This document shows, one piece after another, positions 27,026-35,230 of a stretch of 64,000 nt of DNA (position 1 is its first letter; each line of letters starts with the position of its first letter). The notes below the pieces were generated by a model. That model was not told where the DNA came from. It was given only the letters and a program-made list of their open reading frames with translations, and made no database searches. The stretch comes from Pseudomonas bharatica CSV86 (GTDB lineage Bacteria > Pseudomonadota > Gammaproteobacteria > Pseudomonadales > Pseudomonadaceae). A program made the translations under genes and the position numbers. The stretch is taken from the NCBI RefSeq assembly GCF_000319305.2, contig NZ_AMWJ02000001.1, forward strand, positions 186,001 to 250,000, read 5' to 3'.

Positions 27026-28492
27026 ATGCCGGACTCCACGCAATTCGTTCTGGGTGCAGACCTTGACGGACAGCCGGTTTCCCAGGCCCTGCGCCTGACC
27101 AACCGGCACGGCCTCGTCGCGGGTGCCACCGGCACCGGAAAGACCGTAACCCTGCAACGCCTGGCGGAAGCTTTCAGCGATGCCGGCGTGGCAGTGTTCG
27201 CCGCCGATGTGAAGGGCGACCTTTGTGGCCTGGGCGCAGCGGGCAATCCCCAAGGCAAGGTGGCCGAGCGCATTGCCGGGATGTCCTGGCTGAACCATCG
27301 CCTCCAGGCCTATCCCGTGACCTTGTGGGATATCCACGGTCAATCCGGTCATCCGCTGCGTACCACCTTGAGTGAAATGGGGCCGCTGTTGCTGGGCAAC
27401 CTGCTGGAGTTGAATGACAGCCAGCAGGCTGCACTGTATGCCGCATTCAAGGTAGCGGACCGGGAAGGTTTGTTGCTCCTGGATATCAAGGACCTCAAGG
27501 CGTTGCTCGGCCACCTCAAGGACAACCCGCAAGTGTTGGGTGAGGACGCCGCGCTGATGACCAGCGGATCGACCCAGGCCTTGTTGCGACGCCTGGCGAC
27601 CCTGGAGCAGCAGGGCGCCGAGGCGCTGTTCGGCGAGCCGGCACTGCAACTGGAAGATCTGTTGCACCCTGCACCGGACGGGCGCGGGCGCATTCATCTG
27701 CTCGACGCCAGCCGCCTGATTCACGAGTCGCCCAAGGTCTATGCCACCTTCCTTTTATGGCTGCTGGCGGAGCTGTTCGAACAGTTGCCGGAGCGCGGTG
27801 ATGCGGACAAGCCATTGCTGGCGCTGTTCTTCGACGAGGCGCACCTGCTGTTCAACGGCACGCCCAAGGCCTTGCAGGATCGGCTGGAGCAAGTGGTGCG
27901 GCTGATTCGCTCCAAGGGCGTGGGCGTGTACTTCGTGACCCAGTCGCCAACTGATCTGCCGGATGATGTGCTGGCCCAGTTGGGTTTGCGGGTTCAGCAT
28001 GGTTTGCGCGCCTTTACCGCCAAGGAGCAGAAGTCGCTGCGTGCGGTGGCGGACGGTTTCCGGCCCAACCCGGCGTTCGACACCCTCACGGTGCTCACCG
28101 AGCTGGGAATTGGCGAAGCGCTGGTGGGCACCTTGCAGGACAAAGGCACGCCGGGGATGGCGCAGCGCGTGTTGATCGCCCCGCCACAGTCGCGGATCGG
28201 TCCCTTGAGCGAAGCGGAGCGGGCGGCGCTGGTGGCCGGGTCTCCATTGGCGGGGCGTTATGACAAACCGATCGACCGCGAATCGGCCTATGAAATCCTG
28301 ATGACGCGCAAGGGCGAGGCGCCGGTGGTAGCTGCCAAGGAGGAGGAGAGCCTGGCGGACAAGGCCGGGGAGTTCTTGCAGAGTGCGGCAGGGCAGGCGA
28401 TCAAGTCGGCGGTGCGGCAGGCGGCGAACCAGTTCGGGAGGCAGTTGGTGCGGGGGTTGATGGGGTCTTTGCTGGGCGGCAAGCGCAAGTGA
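27026..28492 (+). CDS. HerA-like ATPase, DUF853 family
   Basis: A 488-residue P-loop protein of the FtsK/HerA superfamily. Walker A GATGTGKT is at residues 33-40 and Walker B LLALFFDEAH is near 265-274; the segment VYFVTQSPTDLPDDVL contains the sensor region, and the C-terminal tail is glycine/arginine rich. DUF853 proteins are conserved in proteobacteria and are thought to translocate DNA or process ends, but the role is unproven. It stands alone with its own terminator. An AT-rich leader and GGAGG-like site precede the ATG. Confidence 0.85.
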   Translation: MPDSTQFVLGADLDGQPVSQALRLTNRHGLVAGATGTGKTVTLQRLAEAFSDAGVAVFAADVKGDLCGLGAAGNPQGKVAERIAGMSWLNHRLQAYPVTLWDIHGQSGHPLRTTLSEMGPLLLGNLLELNDSQQAALYAAFKVADREGLLLLDIKDLKALLGHLKDNPQVLGEDAALMTSGSTQALLRRLATLEQQGAEALFGEPALQLEDLLHPAPDGRGRIHLLDASRLIHESPKVYATFLLWLLAELFEQLPERGDADKPLLALFFDEAHLLFNGTPKALQDRLEQVVRLIRSKGVGVYFVTQSPTDLPDDVLAQLGLRVQHGLRAFTAKEQKSLRAVADGFRPNPAFDTLTVLTELGIGEALVGTLQDKGTPGMAQRVLIAPPQSRIGPLSEAERAALVAGSPLAGRYDKPIDRESAYEILMTRKGEAPVVAAKEEESLADKAGEFLQSAAGQAIKSAVRQAANQFGRQLVRGLMGSLLGGKRK

Positions 28493-28507
28493 TGTGTTGT
28501 TCTTGAG

Positions 28508-28592
28508 GGCCTCATCGCTGGCAAGCCAGCTCCCACAGGTTCTGTGTACGCCGCGAAACCTGTGGGAGCTGGCTTGCCAGCGATGAGGCCCG
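28508..28592. repeat. REP palindrome pair
   Basis: Two type-1 units in inverted orientation after the HerA-like gene, ahead of its terminator. Confidence 0.9.
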
Positions 28593-28603
28593 AGAGGGCA
28601 ATA

Positions 28604-28631
28604 AAAAAGGCGCCTGTAGAGGCGCCTTTTT
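28604..28631. terminator. bidirectional intrinsic terminator
   Basis: AAAAAGGCGCCT pairs with AGGCGCCTTTTT around GTAG; it serves the HerA-like gene (plus) and pit (minus). Confidence 0.85.
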
Positions 28632-28645
28632 CAATTCTCTGCAAA

Positions 28646-30118
28646 TCAGCCAACGAACCGCGTCGACAACCAGAACAGCCCGGCCGCCAGGCCCATCGAC
28701 GCCGGCAGGGTCAGTACCCAGGCGAGCAGGATGGTCCGTACGGTGCCGCCCTGGAGGCCGCTGCGGTTGGCGACCATGGTTCCGGCCACACCGGACGACA
28801 GCACGTGGGTGGTCGATACCGGCAGGCTGAAGACGTTGGCCATGCCGATGGCGCACGCCGCGGTGATCTGTGCCGACATGCCCTGGGCATAGGTCATGCC
28901 CTGCTTGCCGATCTTCTCGCCGATGGTCAGCACGACGCGCTTCCAGCCAACCATGGTGCCCAGGCCCAGGGCCAGGGCAACGGCCAGGATGACCCAGAAC
29001 GGCGCATATTCGGTGGTGGCGGTGAGGTCCTTGCGCAGCTTGTCGAGGTCGGACTTCTCGCGAGCCTCCAGGCCCGGCAGCTTGCCGACCTTCTTCGCGG
29101 TGTCGTCCAGGCACAGCAGGTAACGACGCACTTCGACACGCTTCTCGGCGCTCAGCGCGCGATAGTCGGCGACGCCTTCCAGCGATTGCTGCAGCGCGGC
29201 GATGGTCGGTTCGGTCTGGTGCGGGTTGCAGCTGAACTGCTCAGGCAGATCGCCCTTGGCAGCCTTGCCCAGAGCCAGGAACTCACCAAGGGTTTCGTGG
29301 TTGCGCTGGTAGAACTGGCTCAGGTGCAGGGTGGCGTCGCGGGTCCGCTCGATCTGGTAGGTGGTGCTGTTGAGGTCAAGAACGAATTGCTGCGGAACGA
29401 TACCGATCAGTACCAGCATGATCAGGCCGATACCTTTCTGGCCATCGTTGGAGCCGTGCACGAAGCTCACGCCCATGGCCGACATGACCAGCACCAGGCG
29501 GTTCCAGAAAGGAGGGTGCTTCTTGTCGTCGAGCATGCGCCGTTGCTCCGGCGTCTTGTGCATCTTCGACAGCGGACGCCACCATTTCAGGCCCAGCAGC
29601 ACCAGCGCGGCGACCAGGAAGCCGGCCATGGGCGAAAGGACCAGGGACATGCCGATATCGATCGCTTTCTGCCAGTTGACGCCATCGCCCAAGGGAATGT
29701 CGTTGAGCAGTGCATTGGCCAGGCCGACGCCGAGGATCGAACCGATCAGGGTGTGGGAACTGGAAGCCGGAATGCCGAAATACCAGGTGCCCAGGTTCCA
29801 GGCGATGGCGGCGGCCAGCAGCGAGAAGACCATGGCCAGGCCGTGCCCGGTGTTGACGTTGATCAGCAACTCCACCGGCAACAGGTGGACGATGGCGTAG
29901 GCAACACCGACACCGCCGAGCAGCACGCCGAGGAAGTTGAAGACACCGGAGGCGAAGACCGCCAGTTGCGGGGGCATGGCCTTGGTGTAGATGACTGTCG
30001 CTACCGCGTTCGCGGTGTCATGAAAGCCATTGATGAACTCGAAGGCGAGTACGAAGGTCAAGGCGAGGATGAGGCTCACCAGTACCCACGCATCAAGTCC
30101 GCTGAATAATTCGATCAT
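28646..30118 (-). CDS. pit: low-affinity inorganic phosphate transporter, Pit family
   Basis: A 490-residue metal-phosphate:proton symporter of the inner membrane. The duplicated family signature appears as FEFINGFHDTANAVATV at the N-terminus and GVSFVHGSNDGQKGIG in the second half, with GIPASSSHTLIGS and LPVSTTHVLSSG as the paired helix-breaking repeats. A hydrophilic central loop (about 240-370) separates the halves. It is constitutive in most bacteria and no Pho box was found before it. It ends at a terminator shared with the HerA-like gene. Confidence 0.9.
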   Translation of the reverse strand: MIELFSGLDAWVLVSLILALTFVLAFEFINGFHDTANAVATVIYTKAMPPQLAVFASGVFNFLGVLLGGVGVAYAIVHLLPVELLINVNTGHGLAMVFSLLAAAIAWNLGTWYFGIPASSSHTLIGSILGVGLANALLNDIPLGDGVNWQKAIDIGMSLVLSPMAGFLVAALVLLGLKWWRPLSKMHKTPEQRRMLDDKKHPPFWNRLVLVMSAMGVSFVHGSNDGQKGIGLIMLVLIGIVPQQFVLDLNSTTYQIERTRDATLHLSQFYQRNHETLGEFLALGKAAKGDLPEQFSCNPHQTEPTIAALQQSLEGVADYRALSAEKRVEVRRYLLCLDDTAKKVGKLPGLEAREKSDLDKLRKDLTATTEYAPFWVILAVALALGLGTMVGWKRVVLTIGEKIGKQGMTYAQGMSAQITAACAIGMANVFSLPVSTTHVLSSGVAGTMVANRSGLQGGTVRTILLAWVLTLPASMGLAAGLFWLSTRFVG

Positions 30119-30445
30119 GAAGGTTTTCTGACCCGGTCATAAGGGGGCGCGATTATGCCAGAAATCCCCCGTAATCAATGCACTGGCTGCTGACGGGTGG
30201 AGGGCAGCAGAGTGCCGCAGGTTCACCCGTTCGGACGAGTGGCTGGAAGAAAAACGCGGCTAAAATCCACGAGAAAGCGACTATTTGGTATGAAAATCGT
30301 GAATTCTTGATGTCAGAAAAATTTCAAACGAACGTATGAAATTTGTCAGAAACCATTACGGTTTCATCTTCAATAGCTGATGCAGGCGCCGGGGTACCTG
30401 CATGGACAGGTACCGTTGCGGTCCGGAACGGGTCGGCGTCGGGGC
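30119..30445. other. pit upstream / small-gene downstream intergenic region
   Basis: 327 bases with no gene. It contains an inverted repeat AAATTTCA / TGAAATTT at 30319-30344 flanked by direct copies of TGTCAGAAA (30311-30319 and 30344-30352), and a GGTACCTG / CAGGTACC inverted repeat at 30393-30414 just after the small minus-strand gene. The latter may help end that transcript, although no T run follows. Confidence 0.5.
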
Positions 30446-30652
30446 TCAAGTCTCCTCGGGCTTGCCGTCCTTTTCCTGTTCCATCTTGCGCAGTTCTTCG
30501 GCGAATACCTGGTCCATCACCGTGGCACGCTTGCGCCAGGGCTTGCGTTCCGGTTCGGGTTGCGCGGCATAGGTGGTGACTTCGCCACCATAGACTTCCT
30601 TGAAACGTTGTTCCTGGCGCTCAAGTTCCGCGCGCAGTTCGTCTTTCGTCAC
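30446..30652 (-). CDS. small charged protein, function unknown
   Basis: A 68-residue, highly charged, helix-rich protein ([18 protein letters not shown]-terminal [14 protein letters not shown]). It begins with GTG at 30652, with AGGT eight bases upstream. Sequence and the position between pit and pcaR suggest the conserved small Pseudomonas gene found at this spot in P. putida (PP_1374 from memory). No domain or motif gives a function. Confidence 0.6.
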   Translation of the reverse strand: MTKDELRAELERQEQRFKEVYGGEVTTYAAQPEPERKPWRKRATVMDQVFAEELRKMEQEKDGKPEET

Positions 30653-30762
30653 AGTGCTACCTGTCGATCAAGTTACGCTGGCTTACGCGAGGCGTTAGTA
30701 CTGAGGTGACGTCACGCGCGCGCGGCTACGGTTGCCAGAGTTGATAAAGGCTGTCGTAGCAA

Positions 30763-30803
30763 CAGACTTTCGTCTGGTGTCGGCGCAGGGTTGCGCCTGA
30801 CAC
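30763..30803. other. two adjacent hairpins in the 5' region of the small gene
   Basis: CAGAC-TTTC-GTCTG (30763-30776) abuts GTGTC-GGCGCA-GGGT-TGCGCC-T-GACAC (30777-30803). Both would fold in RNA from either strand. They lie upstream of the GTG at 30652 on the minus strand, so they might be a leader structure; no T run follows. Confidence 0.4.
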
Positions 30804-31010
30804 GGGGATTCGGCAAGTCCAACAGGGAATCCATATCGACGAGGCCCGGACGGGCGACATCGTTGCCCGAGTATAGCAAGTGAAGGGAAGATGGATACGT
30901 CCAATTATGGGGTAGAAGAATCAGGACATTAAAAGAAGGGACTTTGTTTCCCTCTTTGTTACGTAAAACAATATATATGCAAGAACCGCTTGTTACGGGT
31001 TCAAAGAAAA

Positions 31011-31036
31011 ACGGCCTCGCTGGTGGGCGAGGCCGT
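31011..31036 (-). terminator. terminator-like hairpin on the minus strand without an obvious minus-strand gene
   Basis: ACGGCCTCG pairs with CGAGGCCGT around an 8-base loop, and on the minus strand it is followed by TTTTTCTTT. Nothing on the minus strand lies to its right before pcaR (plus), so it may end a small RNA or antisense transcript starting in 31040-31190. Confidence 0.5.
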
Positions 31037-31130
31037 ACCCGGGACTTCTACGGTGGGTACCTGACCAGTCTCTCCAAGAAGCCACAAGGGCGAAGGAAAG
31101 GTATAAGCAATTATGGCGTTTGGTCAATTG

Positions 31131-31161
31131 CGATTATCGGTCGATGGTTCGATAATCGCCC
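31131..31161 (+). promoter_or_regulatory. PcaR operator at the pcaR promoter
   Basis: GTTCGATAATCGCCC at 31147-31161 matches the PcaR box GTTCGATAATCGCAC at 14 of 15 positions. CGATTATCG at 31131-31139 is the inverted partner of CGATAATCG, giving a palindrome with a 10-base gap. This fits PcaR autoregulation. Confidence 0.75.
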
Positions 31162-31187
31162 TCGTGAGAGTGTGACCGAGGTGAGTC

Positions 31188-32063
31188 ATGAGCGATGAAA
31201 CAGCCCCGAAGGGTTCAGGTTTGAGCGACCAGGTACGCAATTCATTCTCGTCACTGGCGCCGCCTATCGTGGCGTCGCCAGCCAGGCGCATCCAGGCGTT
31301 CACCGGCGATCCGGATTTCATGACTTCCCTGGCCCGTGGCCTGGCGGTGGTGCAGGCATTCCAGGAGCGCAAGCGACACCTGACCATCGCTCAGATCAGC
31401 CACCGTACGGAGATTCCCCGGGCGGCGGTGCGGCGCTGCCTGCATACCCTGATCAAGCTGGGCTATGCCACCACCGACGGGCGCACCTATTCCCTGCTGC
31501 CCAAGGTCCTGACCCTGGGCCACGCCTATCTGTCGTCTACGCCGCTGGCGGTTTCCGCCCAGCCGTACCTGGACCGCATGAGCGACCAACTGCATGAAGC
31601 CTGCAACATGGCGACCCTGGAAGGCGACGACATCCTTTATATAGCCCGGTCCGCCACCGTTCAGCGGCTGATATCGGTGGACCTGTCGGTGGGCGGGCGC
31701 CTTCCGGCCTACTGCACCTCGATGGGCCGCATTCTCCTCGCTGCCCTGGACGACGCCAGCCTCCATGAATACCTCGATCGCGCCGACCTGCAGCCCAAGA
31801 CCAGCCGCACCATCCACGATCCGCAAGCGCTGCTCGAATGCCTGCAGGTGGTCCGCCAGCAAGGCTGGTGCATCGTTGATCAGGAACTGGAGCAAGGCCT
31901 GCGCTCCATCGCCGTGCCGGTCTACGATGCTTCGGGGCAGGTGCTGGCGGCGCTGAACGTCAGTACGCATGCCGGCAGGGTCAGCCGCAGCGAGCTGGAG
32001 CAGCGTTTCCTGCCGATCATGATCGCCGCCAGTCGCGATCTCAGCGCCCAGCTTTTCGCCTGA
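31188..32063 (+). CDS. pcaR: beta-ketoadipate pathway regulator PcaR, IclR family
   Basis: A 291-residue IclR-type regulator: a winged helix-turn-helix at about residues 46-105 (LTIAQISHRTEIPRAAVRR) and a C-terminal effector domain binding beta-ketoadipate. The sequence from AFTGDPDFMTSLARGLAV onward is nearly what I recall for P. putida PcaR. It activates pcaK, pcaF and the other pca transcripts in the presence of beta-ketoadipate and controls its own gene; matching boxes precede pcaR, pcaK, pcaF and the porin gene here. The ATG at 31188 follows GTGAG. Confidence 0.93.
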   Translation: MSDETAPKGSGLSDQVRNSFSSLAPPIVASPARRIQAFTGDPDFMTSLARGLAVVQAFQERKRHLTIAQISHRTEIPRAAVRRCLHTLIKLGYATTDGRTYSLLPKVLTLGHAYLSSTPLAVSAQPYLDRMSDQLHEACNMATLEGDDILYIARSATVQRLISVDLSVGGRLPAYCTSMGRILLAALDDASLHEYLDRADLQPKTSRTIHDPQALLECLQVVRQQGWCIVDQELEQGLRSIAVPVYDASGQVLAALNVSTHAGRVSRSELEQRFLPIMIAASRDLSAQLFA

Positions 32064-32078
32064 AAGGCATGCAAACCT

Positions 32079-32111
32079 GTTCGATAAACGCACACTGATG
32101 CGTTTATCGAA
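32079..32111 (+). promoter_or_regulatory. PcaR operator upstream of pcaK
   Basis: GTTCGATAAACGCAC at 32079-32093 (14/15 to the PcaR box) is part of a perfect 13-bp inverted repeat: TTCGATAAACGCA (32080-32092), spacer CACTGA, TGCGTTTATCGAA (32099-32111). Confidence 0.75.
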
Positions 32112-32199
32112 TTGCGCGGTTTCGCGGCCCTTATTAATGTCGCTCGCAACGGCCGGCCTGACCGGTCCGTCAATAATAATGAGCGAGAGGCACAGTCCA

Positions 32200-32235
32200 A
32201 TGACCCGCACATCCATCCCTAGCCGCACCGGCTAG
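32200..32235 (+). other. possible 11-codon leader frame before pcaK
   Basis: ATG at 32200 preceded by GAGAGG and closed by TAG at 32233 would encode MTRTSIPSRTG. It lies in the 275-base pcaR-pcaK gap after the operator. It may be chance; no attenuator hairpin with a T run was seen. Confidence 0.25.
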
Positions 32236-32338
32236 ATCACTCGTTTACGCTTTACCAGATCGTCCTTGTCCAGACCCGCGCTTCGCGTTTAGCCAAGACG
32301 CGCTCGCGCCTGCTCGCCTGATTTATCGGATAACAACA

Positions 32339-33685
32339 ATGAACAGCCCGCACGCTGCTACCGGAACTTCCCTGGACGTCCAGTCCTTCATCAATGCCCA
32401 ACCCTTGTCGCGTTATCAGTGGCGCGTAGTGATCCTCTGTTTCCTGATCGTATTCCTCGATGGTCTGGACACCGCTGCCATGGGCTTCATCGCTCCGGCA
32501 CTGTCCCAGGACTGGGGCATCGATCGCGCCAGCCTCGGCCCGGTGATGAGTGCCGCGTTGATCGGCATGGTCTTCGGAGCCCTGGGCTCCGGGCCGCTGG
32601 CCGACCGCTTCGGCCGCAAGGTAGTGCTGGTCGGTGCGGTCGTGGTGTTCGGCGGCTTCAGCCTGGCATCGGCCTACAGCACCAATGTCGACCAGTTGCT
32701 GGTACTGCGCTTCCTGACCGGCCTGGGTCTGGGCGCCGGTATGCCAAACGCCACGACCCTGCTGTCGGAGTACACACCCGAGCGTTTGAAGTCGCTGCTG
32801 GTGACCAGCATGTTCTGCGGTTTCAACCTGGGCATGGCCGGTGGCGGTTTCATTTCCGCCAAGCTGATCCCGGCCTATGGCTGGCACAGCCTGCTGCTGA
32901 TTGGCGGTTTGCTGCCGGTAGTGCTGGCGGTAGTCCTGGTGTTCTGGCTGCCGGAGTCGGCGCGCTTCCTGGTAGTGCGCAACCGTAGCATCGACAAGAT
33001 CCGCAAGACCCTTGCCCCGATCGAGCCGGCCACCGTAGCCCGGGCCAGCAGCTTCAGCGTGCCGGAACAGAAGACCGTCAAGAGCCGCAACGTGCTGGCG
33101 GTGATCTTCTCCGGTACCTACAGCATTGGCACCCTGCTGCTGTGGCTGACCTATTTCATGGGCCTGGTGATCGTGTACCTGCTGACCAGTTGGCTGCCGA
33201 CACTGATGCGCGACAGCGGTGCGAGCATGGAGCAGGCTGCGTTCATCGGCGCGCTGTTCCAGTTCGGTGGCGTGCTCAGTGCAGTGGGCGTCGGCTGGGC
33301 CATGGACCGCTTCAATCCGCACAAGGTCATCGGCACCTTCTACCTGCTGGCCGGGGTGTTCGCCTACGCGGTCGGGCAGAGCCTGGGCAATATCACCCTG
33401 CTCGCGACCCTGGTGCTGATCGCCGGTATGTGCGTGAACGGCGCGCAATCGGCGATGCCTTCGCTGGCGGCACGCTTCTACCCGACCCAGGGGCGGGCGA
33501 CCGGTGTGTCGTGGATGCTCGGGATCGGTCGCTTCGGCGCCATCCTCGGTGCCTGGATGGGCGCGACCCTGCTGGGCCTGGGCTGGAACTTCGAGCAGGT
33601 GCTGACGGCGCTGGTGATTCCGGCAGGCCTGGCCACCGTGGCGGTGATCGTCAAGGGTGTGGTCAGCCATGCTGATGCGACCTGA
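32339..33685 (+). CDS. pcaK: 4-hydroxybenzoate transporter PcaK, MFS aromatic acid:H+ symporter
   Basis: A 448-residue 12-helix transporter of the AAHS family. The signature FLDGLDTAAMGFI in helix 1 carries the essential DGXD aspartates and the loop 2-3 motif is GPLADRFGRKVVLV; loop 8-9 and the C-terminus are complete. It takes up 4-hydroxybenzoate and protocatechuate and contributes to chemotaxis to them in P. putida. It follows pcaR and its own PcaR operator, with ACAACA and a weak ribosome site before the ATG. Confidence 0.93.
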   Translation: MNSPHAATGTSLDVQSFINAQPLSRYQWRVVILCFLIVFLDGLDTAAMGFIAPALSQDWGIDRASLGPVMSAALIGMVFGALGSGPLADRFGRKVVLVGAVVVFGGFSLASAYSTNVDQLLVLRFLTGLGLGAGMPNATTLLSEYTPERLKSLLVTSMFCGFNLGMAGGGFISAKLIPAYGWHSLLLIGGLLPVVLAVVLVFWLPESARFLVVRNRSIDKIRKTLAPIEPATVARASSFSVPEQKTVKSRNVLAVIFSGTYSIGTLLLWLTYFMGLVIVYLLTSWLPTLMRDSGASMEQAAFIGALFQFGGVLSAVGVGWAMDRFNPHKVIGTFYLLAGVFAYAVGQSLGNITLLATLVLIAGMCVNGAQSAMPSLAARFYPTQGRATGVSWMLGIGRFGAILGAWMGATLLGLGWNFEQVLTALVIPAGLATVAVIVKGVVSHADAT

Positions 33686-33704
33686 TCGCTGATCTTCATT
33701 GCCC

Positions 33705-33777
33705 TTGAGGGCCTAATCGCTGGCAAGCCAGCTCCCACACCCTGTGGGAGCTGGCTTGCCAGCGATTAGGCCCTCAA
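33705..33777. repeat. REP palindrome pair, perfect 35-bp arms
   Basis: Arms 33705-33739 and 33743-33777 are exact complements around CCC. This copy has the variant CTAATCGC / GCGATTAG in both arms, showing compensated change. Confidence 0.9.
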
Positions 33778-33794
33778 ACCCGCCACAACAATCC

Positions 33795-33826
33795 GTTCGA
33801 TAATCGAACTCTATGCCGATTATCGG
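33795..33826 (+). promoter_or_regulatory. PcaR operator upstream of pcaF
   Basis: GTTCGATAATCGAAC (33795-33809) is a PcaR box and itself a perfect palindrome around the central A; CCGATTATCGG at 33816-33826 is a second half-site-like palindrome 7 bases further. They lie about 80-110 bases before pcaF. Confidence 0.7.
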
Positions 33827-33905
33827 ATTGAACCGCTCCAACCCCCGCCGTACTCTCATCTCCATACCACCCTGCCCATAGCGCCGGAACTCAGGAGAAG
33901 CCTTG

Positions 33906-35108
33906 ATGCGTGATGTATTTATCTGCGACGCCATTCGTACACCCATCGGCCGTTTCGGCGGCGGGCTGGCCGGCGTGCGCGCCGACGACCTGGCGGCAGT
34001 CCCGCTGAAGGCGCTGATCGAGCGCAACCCGACCGTGCAATGGGACCAGATCGACGAAGTCTTCCTCGGCTGTGCCAACCAGGCCGGTGAAGACAACCGC
34101 AACGTGGCGCGCATGGCGCTGCTCCTGGCCGGACTGCCGGAGAGCGTGCCGGGCGTGACCCTCAACCGTCTCTGCGCTTCGGGTATGGACGCGGTGGGCA
34201 CTGCCTTCCGCGCCATCGCCAGCGGCGAGATGGAACTGGCCATCGCTGGCGGCGTTGAGTCCATGTCCCGTGCACCGTTCGTCATGGGCAAGGCCGAAAG
34301 CGCTTACTCGCGCAACATGAAGCTGGAAGACACCACCATCGGCTGGCGTTTCATCAACCCGCTGATGAAAGCGCAATACGGCGTAGACGCCATGCCGCAA
34401 ACCGCTGATAACGTCGCCGACGACTACAACGTTTCCCGCGCCGACCAGGACGCCTTTGCCCTGCGCAGCCAGCAGCGCACCGCGGCGGCACAGGCCGCCG
34501 GTTTCTTTGCCGAGGAGATCGTCCCGGTACGTATTGCCCACAAGAAGGGCGAGACCGTGGTCGAGCATGACGAGCATCCGCGCGCGGACACCACCCTGGA
34601 AATCCTGAGCAAGCTGAAACCGGTCAATGGCCCGGACAAGACCGTCACCGCCGGCAATGCCTCGGGTGTCAACGACGGTGCTGCCGCGATGATCCTCGCC
34701 TCCGCCGAAGCGGTGAAGAAACACGGGCTGACCCCGCGTGCCCGCGTGCTGGGCATGGCCAGTGCCGGTGTGGCGCCCCGGGTAATGGGGATCGGTCCGG
34801 TTCCGGCGGTGCTCAAGCTCACCGAGCGCCTGGGCCTGGCGGTCAGCGATTTCGATGTGATCGAGCTTAACGAAGCCTTCGCCAGCCAGGGCCTGGCGGT
34901 GTTGCGCGGCCTGGGGCTCGCCGATGACGCGCCGCAGGTCAACCCGAACGGCGGCGCCATCGCCCTCGGCCACCCGCTGGGCATGAGCGGTGCGCGTCTG
35001 ATCCTGACCGCCTTGCACCAACTGGAAAAATCCGGTGGCCGCAAAGGCCTGGCGACCATGTGCGTCGGCGTCGGCCAAGGCCTCGCACTGGCCATCGAGC
35101 GCGTGTAA
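33906..35108 (+). CDS. pcaF: beta-ketoadipyl-CoA thiolase
   Basis: A 400-residue thiolase that cleaves beta-ketoadipyl-CoA to succinyl-CoA and acetyl-CoA, the last step of the pathway. The acyl-accepting cysteine is Cys90 in NRLCASGMDAVG; the C-terminal GGAIALGHPLGMSGARL and MCVGVGQG give the catalytic histidine and second cysteine. The ATG at 33906 is preferred to the TTG three bases earlier; AGGAG precedes it. It begins the pcaFTBDC gene run. Confidence 0.93.
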   Translation: MRDVFICDAIRTPIGRFGGGLAGVRADDLAAVPLKALIERNPTVQWDQIDEVFLGCANQAGEDNRNVARMALLLAGLPESVPGVTLNRLCASGMDAVGTAFRAIASGEMELAIAGGVESMSRAPFVMGKAESAYSRNMKLEDTTIGWRFINPLMKAQYGVDAMPQTADNVADDYNVSRADQDAFALRSQQRTAAAQAAGFFAEEIVPVRIAHKKGETVVEHDEHPRADTTLEILSKLKPVNGPDKTVTAGNASGVNDGAAAMILASAEAVKKHGLTPRARVLGMASAGVAPRVMGIGPVPAVLKLTERLGLAVSDFDVIELNEAFASQGLAVLRGLGLADDAPQVNPNGGAIALGHPLGMSGARLILTALHQLEKSGGRKGLATMCVGVGQGLALAIERV

Positions 35109-35230
35109 AACCAATGACCCCGGACGGACGGCCTCCACGCAAGGCCGGTCGTCCGGGGTGATTGTCAGGCGGAACGAGAGTGTTACCGGGTGTGTCTAGA
35201 CTCGTTAATACACTCCAGGAGTATGCAGTC

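Larger units (their letters stand above)
30653..31187. other. 535-base intergenic region before pcaR
   Basis: No convincing gene. It holds two adjoining hairpins at 30763-30803, a minus-strand terminator-like hairpin at 31011-31036, and a PcaR box at 31147-31161. A short plus-strand frame at 30944 lacks a ribosome site and family features. Confidence 0.6.

Noticed and set aside
30944..31198. 84-codon plus-strand frame before pcaR
   Set aside because: No ribosome site, overlaps the PcaR operator and the minus-strand terminator, and the product has no gene-like features.
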